Shown: piece by piece, positions 38,800 to 47,458 of the stretch
Position numbering within the stretch: position 1 is the first letter of the stretch
Layout: the number at the start of each line of letters is the position of its first letter
Source: Solibacteraceae bacterium
GTDB taxonomy: Bacteria; Acidobacteriota; Terriglobia; Bryobacterales; Bryobacteraceae
Direction: 5' to 3'
Assembly (NCBI GenBank): GCA_021324015.1
Contig: JAJPJX010000113.1
Span: forward strand, 1 to 63,363
Length of the DNA stretch: 63,363 bases
Program-made: the position numbers and the translations under genes
The notes under the pieces: generated by a model
Told to the model about the DNA's origin: nothing
The model's database searches: none
The model's input: only the letters and a program-made list of their open reading frames with translations

Positions 38800-39519
38800 A
38801 TGCAAGCCGGATTCTCCGGGTTCCCGGTCGAAGCCGTGACTTTCTTCCGGGGTCTGGCCCGGAACAACAAGCGCGAGTGGTTTCAGCCGCGGAAACACAT
38901 CTTCGACGAAAAAGTGAAAGCGCCGATGGTGGAGATGATCCGCACCATGACACGCGAAATGATGGAGTTCGCGCCGGATTACGTGACCGAACCGGAGACG
39001 GCAATTTACCGGATCTACCGGGACACGCGATTCAGCAAGGACAAAACACCGTACAAAACGCACATCGCGGCTTCGTTCGGGCGGCGGGGGTTCGAGAAGC
39101 ACGGCGCGGCAGGATATTACTTCAGCGTGTCGCACCAGGAGGTGGAGGTCGGCGGAGGCATCTACATGCCCAACCCAGAAGTGCTGCTGGCCGTGCGGCA
39201 GCACCTGGCGCAGCATCACGAGGAGTTTCGGGAGGTGGCGAAGAACCCCGCCGTGCTCCGCCTGCTGGGCAATGTGCAGGGCGAGCAACTCACCCGCGTC
39301 CCCAAGGGCTTCCTGCCGGACCACCCGGCCGCGGACCTGCTGCGCTTCAGGCAATACCTGCTATACACAGTGCTGGATCCCGCCATCGTCACCACGCCCC
39401 AGCTTTATCGCGAAGTGATGAAGCGGTTCCGCGCGATGGCGCCGTTCCTGGAGTTTCTGAATGCGCCGCTGGTGGCAGCGAGAAGACGGTCGCGATCACT
39501 TCAGTTCAAGCAATGGTAG
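38800..39519 (+). CDS. DUF2461 (TIGR02453) family protein
   Basis: 239 residues. VEAVTFFRGLARNNKREWFQPRKHIFDE is the family start (FLxxLxxNNxxxWF), followed by IYRDTRFSKDKTPYKTHIAASF and RGFEKHGAAGYYFSVSHQEVEVGGGIYMP. The family is widespread and of unknown function. ATG at 38800 with GAGGAGG at good distance; a GTG two codons earlier is less likely. Its last 24 bases overlap the DUF169 gene tail-to-tail. Confidence 0.82.
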   Translation: MQAGFSGFPVEAVTFFRGLARNNKREWFQPRKHIFDEKVKAPMVEMIRTMTREMMEFAPDYVTEPETAIYRIYRDTRFSKDKTPYKTHIAASFGRRGFEKHGAAGYYFSVSHQEVEVGGGIYMPNPEVLLAVRQHLAQHHEEFREVAKNPAVLRLLGNVQGEQLTRVPKGFLPDHPAADLLRFRQYLLYTVLDPAIVTTPQLYREVMKRFRAMAPFLEFLNAPLVAARRRSRSLQFKQW

Positions 39520-40206
39520 GCGCGCCTCGTGGTACTGCGCCAGGGTCGCGTTGGCGCCGGAGACGGTCTGGAGGTTCAGCGCCAGAGCTTCCAGTCGGCT
39601 GCCCGGAACAGCCATATAAAACTCGTCCTCGCCCAGTCCGGTGTATACGCGATTGCCGATGCAGCCGGCGCTGGCGACGCTCCCCTGGTTCATCGCCGCA
39701 GGGATGGCCATGCAGGTCGGGCGGGTGAGCATGGGCAGGTTGGCGGCGATACCGGCGCGCCCGGCGGCCTCCATCAGTACCATGATGCGTCCCGGACGTC
39801 CGGCAAACAGCACCACGTCGGGGTCCACCGGAGTGTCGCGGAGAGGGGCGTAGACGACCACCGACGGCGGAGCCGCCAGCTTGAACACGCCGGGGATTTC
39901 CTCCATCCGAATGTAGCCGACGTCGCTCATCAACGTGAGCGTCCGCATCAACTCGCCGGCGCGTTCCGGCGGGAGCGCGACGTTGTGCGTGTAGCTGCCG
40001 ATGGGGCAGTTGTAATGGTCCTTTTGGACAGTGTAGAAGGAGCGTCCCCCGGCGGCCAGGCGCCAGAAAGTGCATCCCGAGGGAACCATTCCCGCGAACG
40101 GTGAGACGCCCTCGGGCGGTGCATCCCGAAACGCCACTGCCACCGGAGCGCGGGACGCCCCCAGCACATCCATGAACTGCCTCTCCAAGCTGCCATAGTC
40201 GCGCAT
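39496..40206 (-). CDS. DUF169-family protein
   Basis: 236 residues. RAPVAVAFRDAPPEGVSPFAGMVPSGCTFWRLAAGGRSFYTVQKDHYNCPIGSYTHNVAL is the typical N-terminal block, with conserved cysteines (C in PSGC, NCPIG, RPTC, AGCIGN) that could bind a metal or cofactor. The function of the family is not established. It follows the APC permease by six bases in the same direction, so the two are probably one transcript. Confidence 0.75.
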   Translation of the reverse strand: MRDYGSLERQFMDVLGASRAPVAVAFRDAPPEGVSPFAGMVPSGCTFWRLAAGGRSFYTVQKDHYNCPIGSYTHNVALPPERAGELMRTLTLMSDVGYIRMEEIPGVFKLAAPPSVVVYAPLRDTPVDPDVVLFAGRPGRIMVLMEAAGRAGIAANLPMLTRPTCMAIPAAMNQGSVASAGCIGNRVYTGLGEDEFYMAVPGSRLEALALNLQTVSGANATLAQYHEARLPLLELK

Positions 40207-40212
40207 AGAGTT

Positions 40213-41553
40213 CTAGTCTACGATAGGCGCGAACGCCTCTTGCACGGGAGCAGTTCGTTTGCTCCAGATGACGTACACCGGGATGCCGGAGGCGATCAGA
40301 AGCAGGCCGCAGAGCGAGGGCACGGGTTCCTCGACCAGGGTGTTGACAATAAACCAGACCGTCATCAACGCGAAGAGTACGGGTGTCACCGGGTAACCCC
40401 ACATCCAGTAGGGACGCGGCAGAGCCGGGGCTTTCCTGCGCAGGACGATGACCGCGACCACACACAGCCCATAGAAGATCCAGGCGGCGAACATCGCGAA
40501 GGAGAACAGCTTCTGGTAGGAGCCGCTCAGGGAGAGCAGCGCCGCCCACGCGCCCTGGACCAGGATGGAAACATACGGGGTCTGAAAGCGGGGGTGCACC
40601 TTGCCGATCGAGCGGAAAAAGAGGCCGTCGCGGGCCTGCGCAAAGTAGATGCGCGAGGCTGTAAGGATGTTGCCGTTGTCCGTGCCGATGGTGGAGAGCA
40701 CGATGGTGGCGGACACCAGCATCACGCCCATCGCCCCCATGGTGCGCGAAGCGAGCACGGCCGCCACTTTATCCGTGGCGGCGATCTCGGAGATCGGCAG
40801 GATGCGCAAGTATCCGAGATTCGTCAGCAGATAGACGGCCAACACCACTGCCATGCCGATGCCCAGTGAGAGGGGCACGTTTCTGCCGGGGTTCTTCACC
40901 TCGCCAGCCACGAAGCCGATGGCCATCCACCCGTTGTACGCCCACAGGCCCGCGATCATAGCCACGCCAAAGCGCGCCCAGGAGAACTCCGCGGCGGAAA
41001 CAGACCAGGAGACCGGTTGGGTTTGCGGGTGCAGGAAGGCGCCGGCAATCAGCACGGCAAGGCCGATGACCTTCAGCAGCGTGAAGATCTTCTGCACCAG
41101 CGCACCGCCTTCCACGCCCCGGTAGTTAACCCAGGTCAGCAGCAGGATCAAAGCAGGCGCGGTGTACGGGACCAAGGCGGGTGGGATCGGGAAAAGCGCC
41201 GCCAAGTAAATCGAGAAGCCCACGGCGACTGTGGCGATGCCGCCCGAACGGATGATGAGAAAAAACGACCAGCCGCACAGGAACGCCCACAGCGGGCCGA
41301 ACGACTCGCGCAGGTACACATACTGCCCTCCGGTGTCCGGAAGCATCGCGCCGAGTTCCGCGAAAGCCAGCGCGCCGAACAGAGAGAGCAGTCCGGCGGT
41401 CAGCCAGACCGCCAGCATCAGCGGGGCGGATGGCAGGCTGCGGGCGATGGCGCCAGGAACAATGAAAATGGCCGAGCCGATAATCGTGCCCACCACGATC
41501 GCAATGCAATCCGCAAGGCCGAGTTTTCGGGGTAGTTCCGCACGGTGGCGCAT
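40213..41553 (-). CDS. APC-family amino-acid permease
   Basis: 446 residues, about twelve membrane helices. LGLADCIAIVVGTIIGSAIFIVPGAIA holds the GxG(S/T)IFxxPG substrate-binding motif of helix 1; FAELGAMLPDTGGQYVYLRESFGPLWAFLCGW follows and is typical of the LAT/exchanger branch. The substrate is probably an amino acid. I chose the ATG at 41553, with AGGGA eight bases upstream, over a GTG at 41583 that would lie inside the promoter spacer. Confidence 0.87.
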   Translation of the reverse strand: MRHRAELPRKLGLADCIAIVVGTIIGSAIFIVPGAIARSLPSAPLMLAVWLTAGLLSLFGALAFAELGAMLPDTGGQYVYLRESFGPLWAFLCGWSFFLIIRSGGIATVAVGFSIYLAALFPIPPALVPYTAPALILLLTWVNYRGVEGGALVQKIFTLLKVIGLAVLIAGAFLHPQTQPVSWSVSAAEFSWARFGVAMIAGLWAYNGWMAIGFVAGEVKNPGRNVPLSLGIGMAVVLAVYLLTNLGYLRILPISEIAATDKVAAVLASRTMGAMGVMLVSATIVLSTIGTDNGNILTASRIYFAQARDGLFFRSIGKVHPRFQTPYVSILVQGAWAALLSLSGSYQKLFSFAMFAAWIFYGLCVVAVIVLRRKAPALPRPYWMWGYPVTPVLFALMTVWFIVNTLVEEPVPSLCGLLLIASGIPVYVIWSKRTAPVQEAFAPIVD

Positions 41554-41570
41554 CACGCTGGTCCCTGTCG

Positions 41571-41599
41571 ATTGTATCTGCACTGCCAGGCAAAGTCGA
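41571..41599 (-). promoter_or_regulatory. Promoter for the APC permease-DUF169 operon
   Basis: On the minus strand TCGACT (41594-41599) and TACAAT (41571-41576) are spaced by 17 bp, 18 bp before the chosen ATG. It has four of six matches at -35 and five of six at -10. Confidence 0.5.
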
Positions 41600-41710
41600 A
41601 GATTTCGTTAAAATTTTGTAACTGTTGTACACGCTGTATTACGGTCCACGTACCTCATGTCGGAGCGGAGAGGGGAAGGGGCTCCAAGGCGGAAACGCCG
41701 GGAGGTTTTT

Positions 41711-42889
41711 ATGCTGCGCCTCAATCAGCCGTTGGATCCGACGCGAACCGGGCAGGAAGCCGCAACGCTGGAAGCCGGTTTGCACGCGCGAATCGTCGGG
41801 CAGTCGGAAGCCATCCAACAAGTGGTAGAAGCCTACCAGGAATTTCTGGCGGGAATGAACCCCCCGGGAAGACCGATCGGGAATTTTTTGTTTCTGGGGC
41901 CGACCGGAACGGGGAAGACGCGCCTGGTAGAGTCTCTCGCGGAGAGCCTCGTGGGCGACGCCCGGGCAGTCATCAAGGTGGATTGTGCGGAATTTCAACA
42001 CAGCCACGAGATCGCCAAGCTGATCGGATCGCCTCCCGGTTACCTGGGACACAAAGAGACCAAGCCCTATCTCAGTCAGGAAGCGTTGAACCGCTTCCAC
42101 ACCGAAAAGGTCAAGCTGAGCATTGTCCTGTTCGATGAAATCGAAAAGGCCAGCGACGCGCTCTGGAATCTGTTGCTAGGCATTCTGGACAAGGCCACGC
42201 TCACGCTGGGCGACAACACGCGGGTGGATTTCTCCCGGGCCATGATTTTTCTGACCAGCAACTTGGGAGCCGCGGAGATGGCTGCCATCATGCGGCCAAA
42301 CCTGGGGTTCGCTGCCTCAGAGGTGGAGCGGCAACAGCGGGCGGGCGGCGGCGCAGAGGCGCTGAACGGCAAAATCGCCCGGGCGGGCACCGAAGCCGCA
42401 CGGCGCAAGTTTACGCCCGAGTTCATGAACCGCATCGACAAGGTCGTGGTGTTCCGCCCGCTGGGCGAGGGGGAACTGCGGCAAATCCTGAACCTGGAAC
42501 TGACCGCAGTGAAGCGGCGCATCCTGGATTCGCCCACGCCATTCGTCTGCTCCATCAGCCCCGGAGTGAAAGACCTCCTGCTACGGGATGGCACGGACCT
42601 GAAATACGGCGCGCGCCACCTCAAACGCACGATCGAGCGCGAACTGGTGCACCCTCTGGCCAACCTGATCGCGTCCGGCCAGATCCGCGGCGGGGACTGG
42701 GTGCGCGTTGATTTCGATGCGGCGGCCGGCCGGATGACTTTCGTCAAAGAAGCGGAGTGCCTGCCGCAGGCGGCTCTGGCGCAGCTCACCGACAGCTCGG
42801 TGGAGTTGCCGCCCGAGATCCTGGCGGCGGAGGCCGCCGTGCAGCTTCCGGCGGCAGCGGCGGCGCAGGCCCGGGGCCGCGGCAAGTAG
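41711..42889 (+). CDS. Stand-alone ClpB/ClpA D2-like AAA+ ATPase
   Basis: 392 residues. One AAA+ module of the Clp/Hsp100 D2 class: RIVGQSEAIQQVVEAYQ at the start, Walker A FLGPTGTGKT, GYLGHKE pore-loop region, Walker B IVLFDEIEKA, sensor 1 FLTSNLG, Arg finger FTPEFMNRIDKVVVF and sensor 2 GARHLKRTIERELVHPLA. The D1 ring, middle domain and N-domain of ClpB are all absent, and there is no ClpX zinc finger, so it is not a simple truncation. A longer low-complexity C-terminus ends in ARGRGK. It may remodel a specific partner. ATG at 41711 follows GGGAGG by five bases; a longer frame from 41657 lacks a better site. Confidence 0.82.
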   Translation: MLRLNQPLDPTRTGQEAATLEAGLHARIVGQSEAIQQVVEAYQEFLAGMNPPGRPIGNFLFLGPTGTGKTRLVESLAESLVGDARAVIKVDCAEFQHSHEIAKLIGSPPGYLGHKETKPYLSQEALNRFHTEKVKLSIVLFDEIEKASDALWNLLLGILDKATLTLGDNTRVDFSRAMIFLTSNLGAAEMAAIMRPNLGFAASEVERQQRAGGGAEALNGKIARAGTEAARRKFTPEFMNRIDKVVVFRPLGEGELRQILNLELTAVKRRILDSPTPFVCSISPGVKDLLLRDGTDLKYGARHLKRTIERELVHPLANLIASGQIRGGDWVRVDFDAAAGRMTFVKEAECLPQAALAQLTDSSVELPPEILAAEAAVQLPAAAAAQARGRGK

Positions 42890-42937
42890 TGGAGCACCTC
42901 GCTCCCGAGGCGCGGCGGTCCCAGGCGGTGTGCCGGC

Positions 42938-45900
42938 TTACCAGTAGAACTTCAGCGCAAGCTGCATCTGGCGCGGGTTGTTGAGCTGGCTGCTGACCAC
43001 ACCGAAAGTCTTGCTGTCGAGGTTCGAGTCGGGGCTGCCGAACACCACGCGATTGAACAGGTTGAAGGCTTCGGCGCGGAAGTCCAAATGCCGCGTCTCG
43101 CCGATGTAGAAAGATTTGGCCAGGCTCACGTCTTCGTTGAAGTTGGGAAACGCACGCACCTTCGGGTTGCGGCGCGTGGCATTGCCGAACACGGAATTGG
43201 GCTGCGTGGGGAATGCCGCCCGGTTGAAGAACAGGTCCGCCCCCGGATCGAAGCTCCCGCTCTTGGTCGCTGCGCGCCAGCCGTCGTAACTGGTGATCAC
43301 GGGGCGGTCCTGGCCATTGAAAATCGGCAGCGGATTGTTGCGCGTGAGGCCGATCGGGAATCCGCTGGAATAAATCTGGATCGCGCCGGCGCGCCATCCG
43401 CCCAGGAACTGGCTGGCGAATCCCCGGCTGAGCCAACGCTTGCCCTTGCCGAAAGGCAGCTCATACAGTGTGCTGAATTTGGCGACGTGCGTCTGGTCGA
43501 AAGCCCCGATGGATTTCTCCAGATGCCGGTTGTACTGGTCCTCGGCCAGGCCCATGTTGGCGTAGTACGTATCCGAGTCGGTCAGCAGCTTGGAAAAAAC
43601 ATAGTTCCATTGGAACGTCAGTCCCGCAGAGAGGCGGCGCTGTGCCTGCAGCATCAGGGCGTGATACGTAGAGTGGCCGCTCTTATCGCCGCCCTGGTCG
43701 GCAGTCTGCACGGTCAGGTACTGAGGATACGGGCGCAGCGCCTGGTTCACCGTACGGAAGCGCTGCACGGTCGGATCGGTGAAATTCGGGTACGGAATGG
43801 GAATGTTGGCCGCGCGCGCCTGCGGGGAATTAATGTCCGCCCGCAGAAGGTTGAGCGTCTGTGTGGGGCCATACTGTGCCAGCAACTGGTTGTAGATAGA
43901 GGTCGGCACCTGGTTGAGGTTCAGCAGTCCGGCTTGCAAGTGGGTGCCGACGACCGCGTTGTAGGCGACTTCCACCACCGTATTCGTCGTCACCTGCCGC
44001 TGGATGGAGAGAGTCCAGTTGAGAGACTCCGGTGCCCGGGTGGCGTCGTGGTAGTTCCAGAAGTCCACGTTCTGATTGTTCTGGAAGGCCGGATTGATCT
44101 GCGGTGGGAGCGGATAAGGAGGCAGGCCGGCGTCCCAGTTGAAGGCGGGCGTGATGCCCTGATCGACAGAGGAAAAGCTGTACTGCCCGATAAACCCAGC
44201 ATAGTGATTGCTGCCGCTGACTACGCTCACCTTGCTGAAAGAGCGGGCGAATCCCGCGCGAATGGTAGTCTTATTGTCCGGCAGGGCGTAGGCCAGGCCA
44301 AAGCGCGGCCCCCAGGCGCCGTACCAGCCGGGGACCAGGCTGCGCGTGTTCTCGCGGCCTTGCCCATAGCCGGCGAAGCGCAGCGCGCCCGGATAATTGT
44401 TCACCGCCGGGTTTGGCTTGGTGGGCGTGAAGTCGGAATACTGGTCATTCGTCTCGAAGGGCGGCAAGGTGAATTCGTAGCGCAGGCCCAGGTTAAGGGT
44501 CAGGCGGCGCGACACGTGCCAGTCATCCTGGGCGTAAAAGCCGTGGTAATCGAAGCTCTGCCCGACATAGCGGATGGTTTCGGTGTTTCCGCTGTCGGCC
44601 AGGCCGAGCAGGAATGAGGCGAAGGAACTCCCGCTGGTGAATGCCGTGGCGCCCGGCACGGCCGTTTCCAGGAAACTGAATCCGGCGTGGCCGGAGATGT
44701 TTTGCTGGCCGAAGCCGTTGGCCCGTTGGCTTTCGATAGCGTAGCCGAACTTGAAGGTGTGGGAGCCGTGCACATAGCTCAGGTCATCCTGAATAGACCA
44801 CTGCGGCTGCTCGGTGCCGTTATCGGCGGATCCACCCCAGGCGCTGAACTCCGTGAAGGACACGTTCGGCAGATTGACATTGCAATCCACGACGTTCTTG
44901 ATGCACACCTTGCTCTTCCAGTTCTGCCCCACATTGGGAGAATAGCTATCCTTGAAGAATTTGTTGCCGCCCGCCGAGAAATGGTTCAGCAGGTGCGCGG
45001 AGATCGTCCAGTCATGACTCATGCGGTAGGCCGACGTGTCGAAGGCCTGGACCTGCCCGGTCCACAACGGCACGGGCAATCCGGGCGGGCCGTCGGGGCC
45101 GACTTCCAGCCGGAAGGCCGTGCGGTTGTAAAAGAAACCCAGCCGCTGGTTCGATCCGATCTGCTGATCGATCTTGATGCTGCCCTTATCGGTGGGGGTG
45201 AGCGTGGTTCCGTTGGTGGTGACGTAGTTGTTGCGCACGTATGCGCTGGTGCCGGGCACCAGGCCGGGGATGTTCGGCTTAACCACCTGTCCGTACTGCA
45301 TCATCTGCTGACTGACGGTGCTGACTCGCGCCTGCGGGATCTGGTTTCCAGGGAACGGATCGCGAACATATCCGCCGCCCGAAGGATTGGGCCGCGTCGT
45401 GGAAGGGTCGTAAATGGTGAGCAGTTTGCCCGACTGATCCACCCAGTCGGAGAAATTACCCTGGTACATTTCCGGTGTAGGCACCGAACTAATCACCCCA
45501 TTGGACCCGACGCGGTTGCGGAAACCTTCGTACGAGGCGAAAAAGAAGGTCTTGTTGCGGCCGTTGTAAATCTTGGGGAGAATCACCGGTCCGCCCGCGG
45601 TGGCTCCGAAATCGTTCTGCTTATATACCGAGCGGGTGCGGGCAAAGAACCCGCGCGCGTCCAGGTCGTCGTTGCGCAGAAAGTCGTATGCCACACCATG
45701 AAAGTCGTTGGTGCCCGACTTGGAGACGAAGGTCATCACCCCGCCTCCGGCCTGCCCATACTCAGCCTTGAAGCCATTGGTATCTACCGTAAACTCGGTG
45801 ATCGCCTCGACCGACGGGCTGAGGTAGGCGATTTCGCCGGCGTCGGCGGAGCGATTCGTGGTGGCCGAGATGCCGTCGAGCGTGGCGTTCCAGGCGGCCG

Positions 45901-46432
45901 CCTGCCCGCCCCCCAGAGAGATGGCGCTGCCGCTGCCCTTTGCCTCCGGCGTGATGGCCACCAGGTTGTAGGGGCTGCGCATCGCGCCTCCGACCACCAG
46001 CGGAAGGTCATCCACCAGCCGGTTTTCGACGGAGGTAGAGACTTTGGCGTTCTCGGTCTGTATCTGGACTGCCGCGGCGCTCACCTCGATCGTCTCATTC
46101 ACCTGGCCGACCTGGAGCACGGCATCGATGCGCACGGTGCTCGCGGCAGCCAGAGTTACGTTGTCCTGCACAAAGCGCTTGAATCCCTGAGCGGTAATCT
46201 CCATCCGGTAAATACCTGGGCTGAGGTTAGGAGCGTTGTACCCCCCCACTGAGGTGGTGACTACGTGTTCGGCCAGATTCGTAGCCCGGTTGATGATGGT
46301 GACGCTCGCGCCTGGCACCGCGGCTCCCGTCGAGTCCATCACCACGCCCGTGATGTTACCCCGCTCGTTCTGGGAGAACAGCGATAGAGCAGCGACGAAG
46401 AAAGTGAGGAAAAGCCTAAGTCGCGCGCACAT
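42938..46432 (-). CDS. Second TonB-dependent receptor-like outer-membrane protein (Oar/carboxypeptidase-regulatory type)
   Basis: 1164 residues. Signal peptide (about 1-20), carboxypeptidase-regulatory domain (NITGVVMDSTGAAVPGASVTIINRATN, GGYNAPNLSPGIYRMEITAQGF), plug (VDDLPLVVGGAMRSPYNLVAITPEA, LDGISATTNRSADAGEIAYLSPSVEAITEFTVDTNGFKAEYGQAGGGVMTFVSKSGTNDFHG), then a long barrel ending LALKFYW. It differs clearly from the receptor at 1835 and is not a recent duplicate. Substrate unknown. The promoter lies 35 bp upstream. Confidence 0.88.
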   Translation of the reverse strand: MCARLRLFLTFFVAALSLFSQNERGNITGVVMDSTGAAVPGASVTIINRATNLAEHVVTTSVGGYNAPNLSPGIYRMEITAQGFKRFVQDNVTLAAASTVRIDAVLQVGQVNETIEVSAAAVQIQTENAKVSTSVENRLVDDLPLVVGGAMRSPYNLVAITPEAKGSGSAISLGGGQAAAWNATLDGISATTNRSADAGEIAYLSPSVEAITEFTVDTNGFKAEYGQAGGGVMTFVSKSGTNDFHGVAYDFLRNDDLDARGFFARTRSVYKQNDFGATAGGPVILPKIYNGRNKTFFFASYEGFRNRVGSNGVISSVPTPEMYQGNFSDWVDQSGKLLTIYDPSTTRPNPSGGGYVRDPFPGNQIPQARVSTVSQQMMQYGQVVKPNIPGLVPGTSAYVRNNYVTTNGTTLTPTDKGSIKIDQQIGSNQRLGFFYNRTAFRLEVGPDGPPGLPVPLWTGQVQAFDTSAYRMSHDWTISAHLLNHFSAGGNKFFKDSYSPNVGQNWKSKVCIKNVVDCNVNLPNVSFTEFSAWGGSADNGTEQPQWSIQDDLSYVHGSHTFKFGYAIESQRANGFGQQNISGHAGFSFLETAVPGATAFTSGSSFASFLLGLADSGNTETIRYVGQSFDYHGFYAQDDWHVSRRLTLNLGLRYEFTLPPFETNDQYSDFTPTKPNPAVNNYPGALRFAGYGQGRENTRSLVPGWYGAWGPRFGLAYALPDNKTTIRAGFARSFSKVSVVSGSNHYAGFIGQYSFSSVDQGITPAFNWDAGLPPYPLPPQINPAFQNNQNVDFWNYHDATRAPESLNWTLSIQRQVTTNTVVEVAYNAVVGTHLQAGLLNLNQVPTSIYNQLLAQYGPTQTLNLLRADINSPQARAANIPIPYPNFTDPTVQRFRTVNQALRPYPQYLTVQTADQGGDKSGHSTYHALMLQAQRRLSAGLTFQWNYVFSKLLTDSDTYYANMGLAEDQYNRHLEKSIGAFDQTHVAKFSTLYELPFGKGKRWLSRGFASQFLGGWRAGAIQIYSSGFPIGLTRNNPLPIFNGQDRPVITSYDGWRAATKSGSFDPGADLFFNRAAFPTQPNSVFGNATRRNPKVRAFPNFNEDVSLAKSFYIGETRHLDFRAEAFNLFNRVVFGSPDSNLDSKTFGVVSSQLNNPRQMQLALKFYW

Positions 46433-46467
46433 ACAAGGCTACAACCTCCGAAAAAGTGATGACTGCT

Positions 46468-46496
46468 TTGTTATCACGAACCGCGGAGAGAGTCAA
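46468..46496 (-). promoter_or_regulatory. Extended -10 promoter for the second TonB-type receptor
   Basis: Minus strand: TTGACT (46491-46496), 17-bp spacer ending GTGA, and TAACAA (46468-46473), 35 bp before the ATG. The -35 and the GTGATA at the spacer/-10 border are the same as in the promoter at 5508-5536. Confidence 0.55.
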
Positions 46497-46550
46497 ACAA
46501 AAACGCGCCGATGGCCCGCCACGGGCAGAGGGCCGCAGGAGTTGACGGAA

Positions 46551-47342
46551 TCAGCGGTAGTGGATGTGAAAGGGCTTGTTCGTGATGAAGAGAACCGTGA
46601 CGTCTTGGCCATTGGCCGAGCCATGTTCCATCACGGAACCCTCCGGAAACCAGACAAAGCTTCCCGGGCCGTAAACACCGGCATGTGTGAAGAGCTGCCC
46701 CTCGAGTACATACATTCCATGTGCGCAAGGGTGCGTGTGCCGGGGATTTACCACGCCGGAGGGATAACGAACCAGGCGCACCTCCATCCCGGTGTCTGGA
46801 TCGATGATGAGATTCTTGCGGAACAGGGCTCGTCCGAGTTTTTCATTAAAGCGCTCCTCCCAGGGCAGCGCGTTGCTGTCGATGGCGAAAAGCGGCGCCG
46901 CTCCAAGGCGGTCATTCGAAAGAGGAGGCGGTGGTGGCGGCGACACGGGCAAAACGGAAGCCCGCGCAGGATCCTCGCGTTCAGCCACCGCCGGATCTCC
47001 GGACTGCCGGAAGCGATAGTGCCGGAGGCGGCACGCCCGGCAGCGGTACGGAACGCAGGAACAGAACTCCATCAGCTTGTCCATCCAGCCCTTCGGCCAG
47101 GAAGGCCGGATATCGGTGCCGTGGCAGCCGGGGCACTGCCTGCCCAGCGAACTATGGCGCACCGCCCGAACGAGGTTCCAGGCAACCAGGGCGGCAACGG
47201 CCACAACCAGGGCCGCCAGAAGCACCCCCAGTATCGCCAGCAGACTGCCATCATTCCCGGACAGGAAGAGTGTCCCATGAAATTTGGAGCCGCTGCGCTC
47301 CGCCAGCAGATATAGCGAAAAAAGCAACACGGATGGCACCAC
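46551..47342 (-). CDS. Membrane-anchored zinc-ribbon and cupin fusion protein
   Basis: 263 residues. Two hydrophobic stretches (about 2-14 and 33-58) are followed by a zinc-ribbon: CPGC (about residues 71-74), then about 24 residues on PYRCRACRLRHYRF, which gives the second pair. A proline-rich linker (PPPPPP, about 133) leads to a cupin (about 160-263) with NPRHTHPCAHGMYVLEGQLFTHAGVYGPGSFVWFPEGS: the HTH and the acidic/His positions of the metal site are present. GTG start at 47342. The combination of membrane, ribbon and cupin is not one I can name; a metal or redox sensor is a guess. Confidence 0.68.
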   Translation of the reverse strand: MVPSVLLFSLYLLAERSGSKFHGTLFLSGNDGSLLAILGVLLAALVVAVAALVAWNLVRAVRHSSLGRQCPGCHGTDIRPSWPKGWMDKLMEFCSCVPYRCRACRLRHYRFRQSGDPAVAEREDPARASVLPVSPPPPPPLSNDRLGAAPLFAIDSNALPWEERFNEKLGRALFRKNLIIDPDTGMEVRLVRYPSGVVNPRHTHPCAHGMYVLEGQLFTHAGVYGPGSFVWFPEGSVMEHGSANGQDVTVLFITNKPFHIHYR

Positions 47343-47367
47343 GTTTAGCCGCCAAACACCATCGATG

Positions 47368-47397
47368 ATTATACTATCCCAGACGATTTTATTTGAA
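47368..47397 (-). promoter_or_regulatory. Promoter for the zinc-ribbon/cupin gene
   Basis: Minus strand: TTCAAA (47392-47397), 18-bp spacer and perfect TATAAT (47368-47373), 25 bp before the GTG start. It is one of the few perfect -10 boxes in this GC-rich window. Confidence 0.55.
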
Positions 47398-47458
47398 GAC
47401 AGACAATAATCGATGAGAAATTGATAACATTTCGGAGCTGCGGGCTCCGTTTGCGGAG

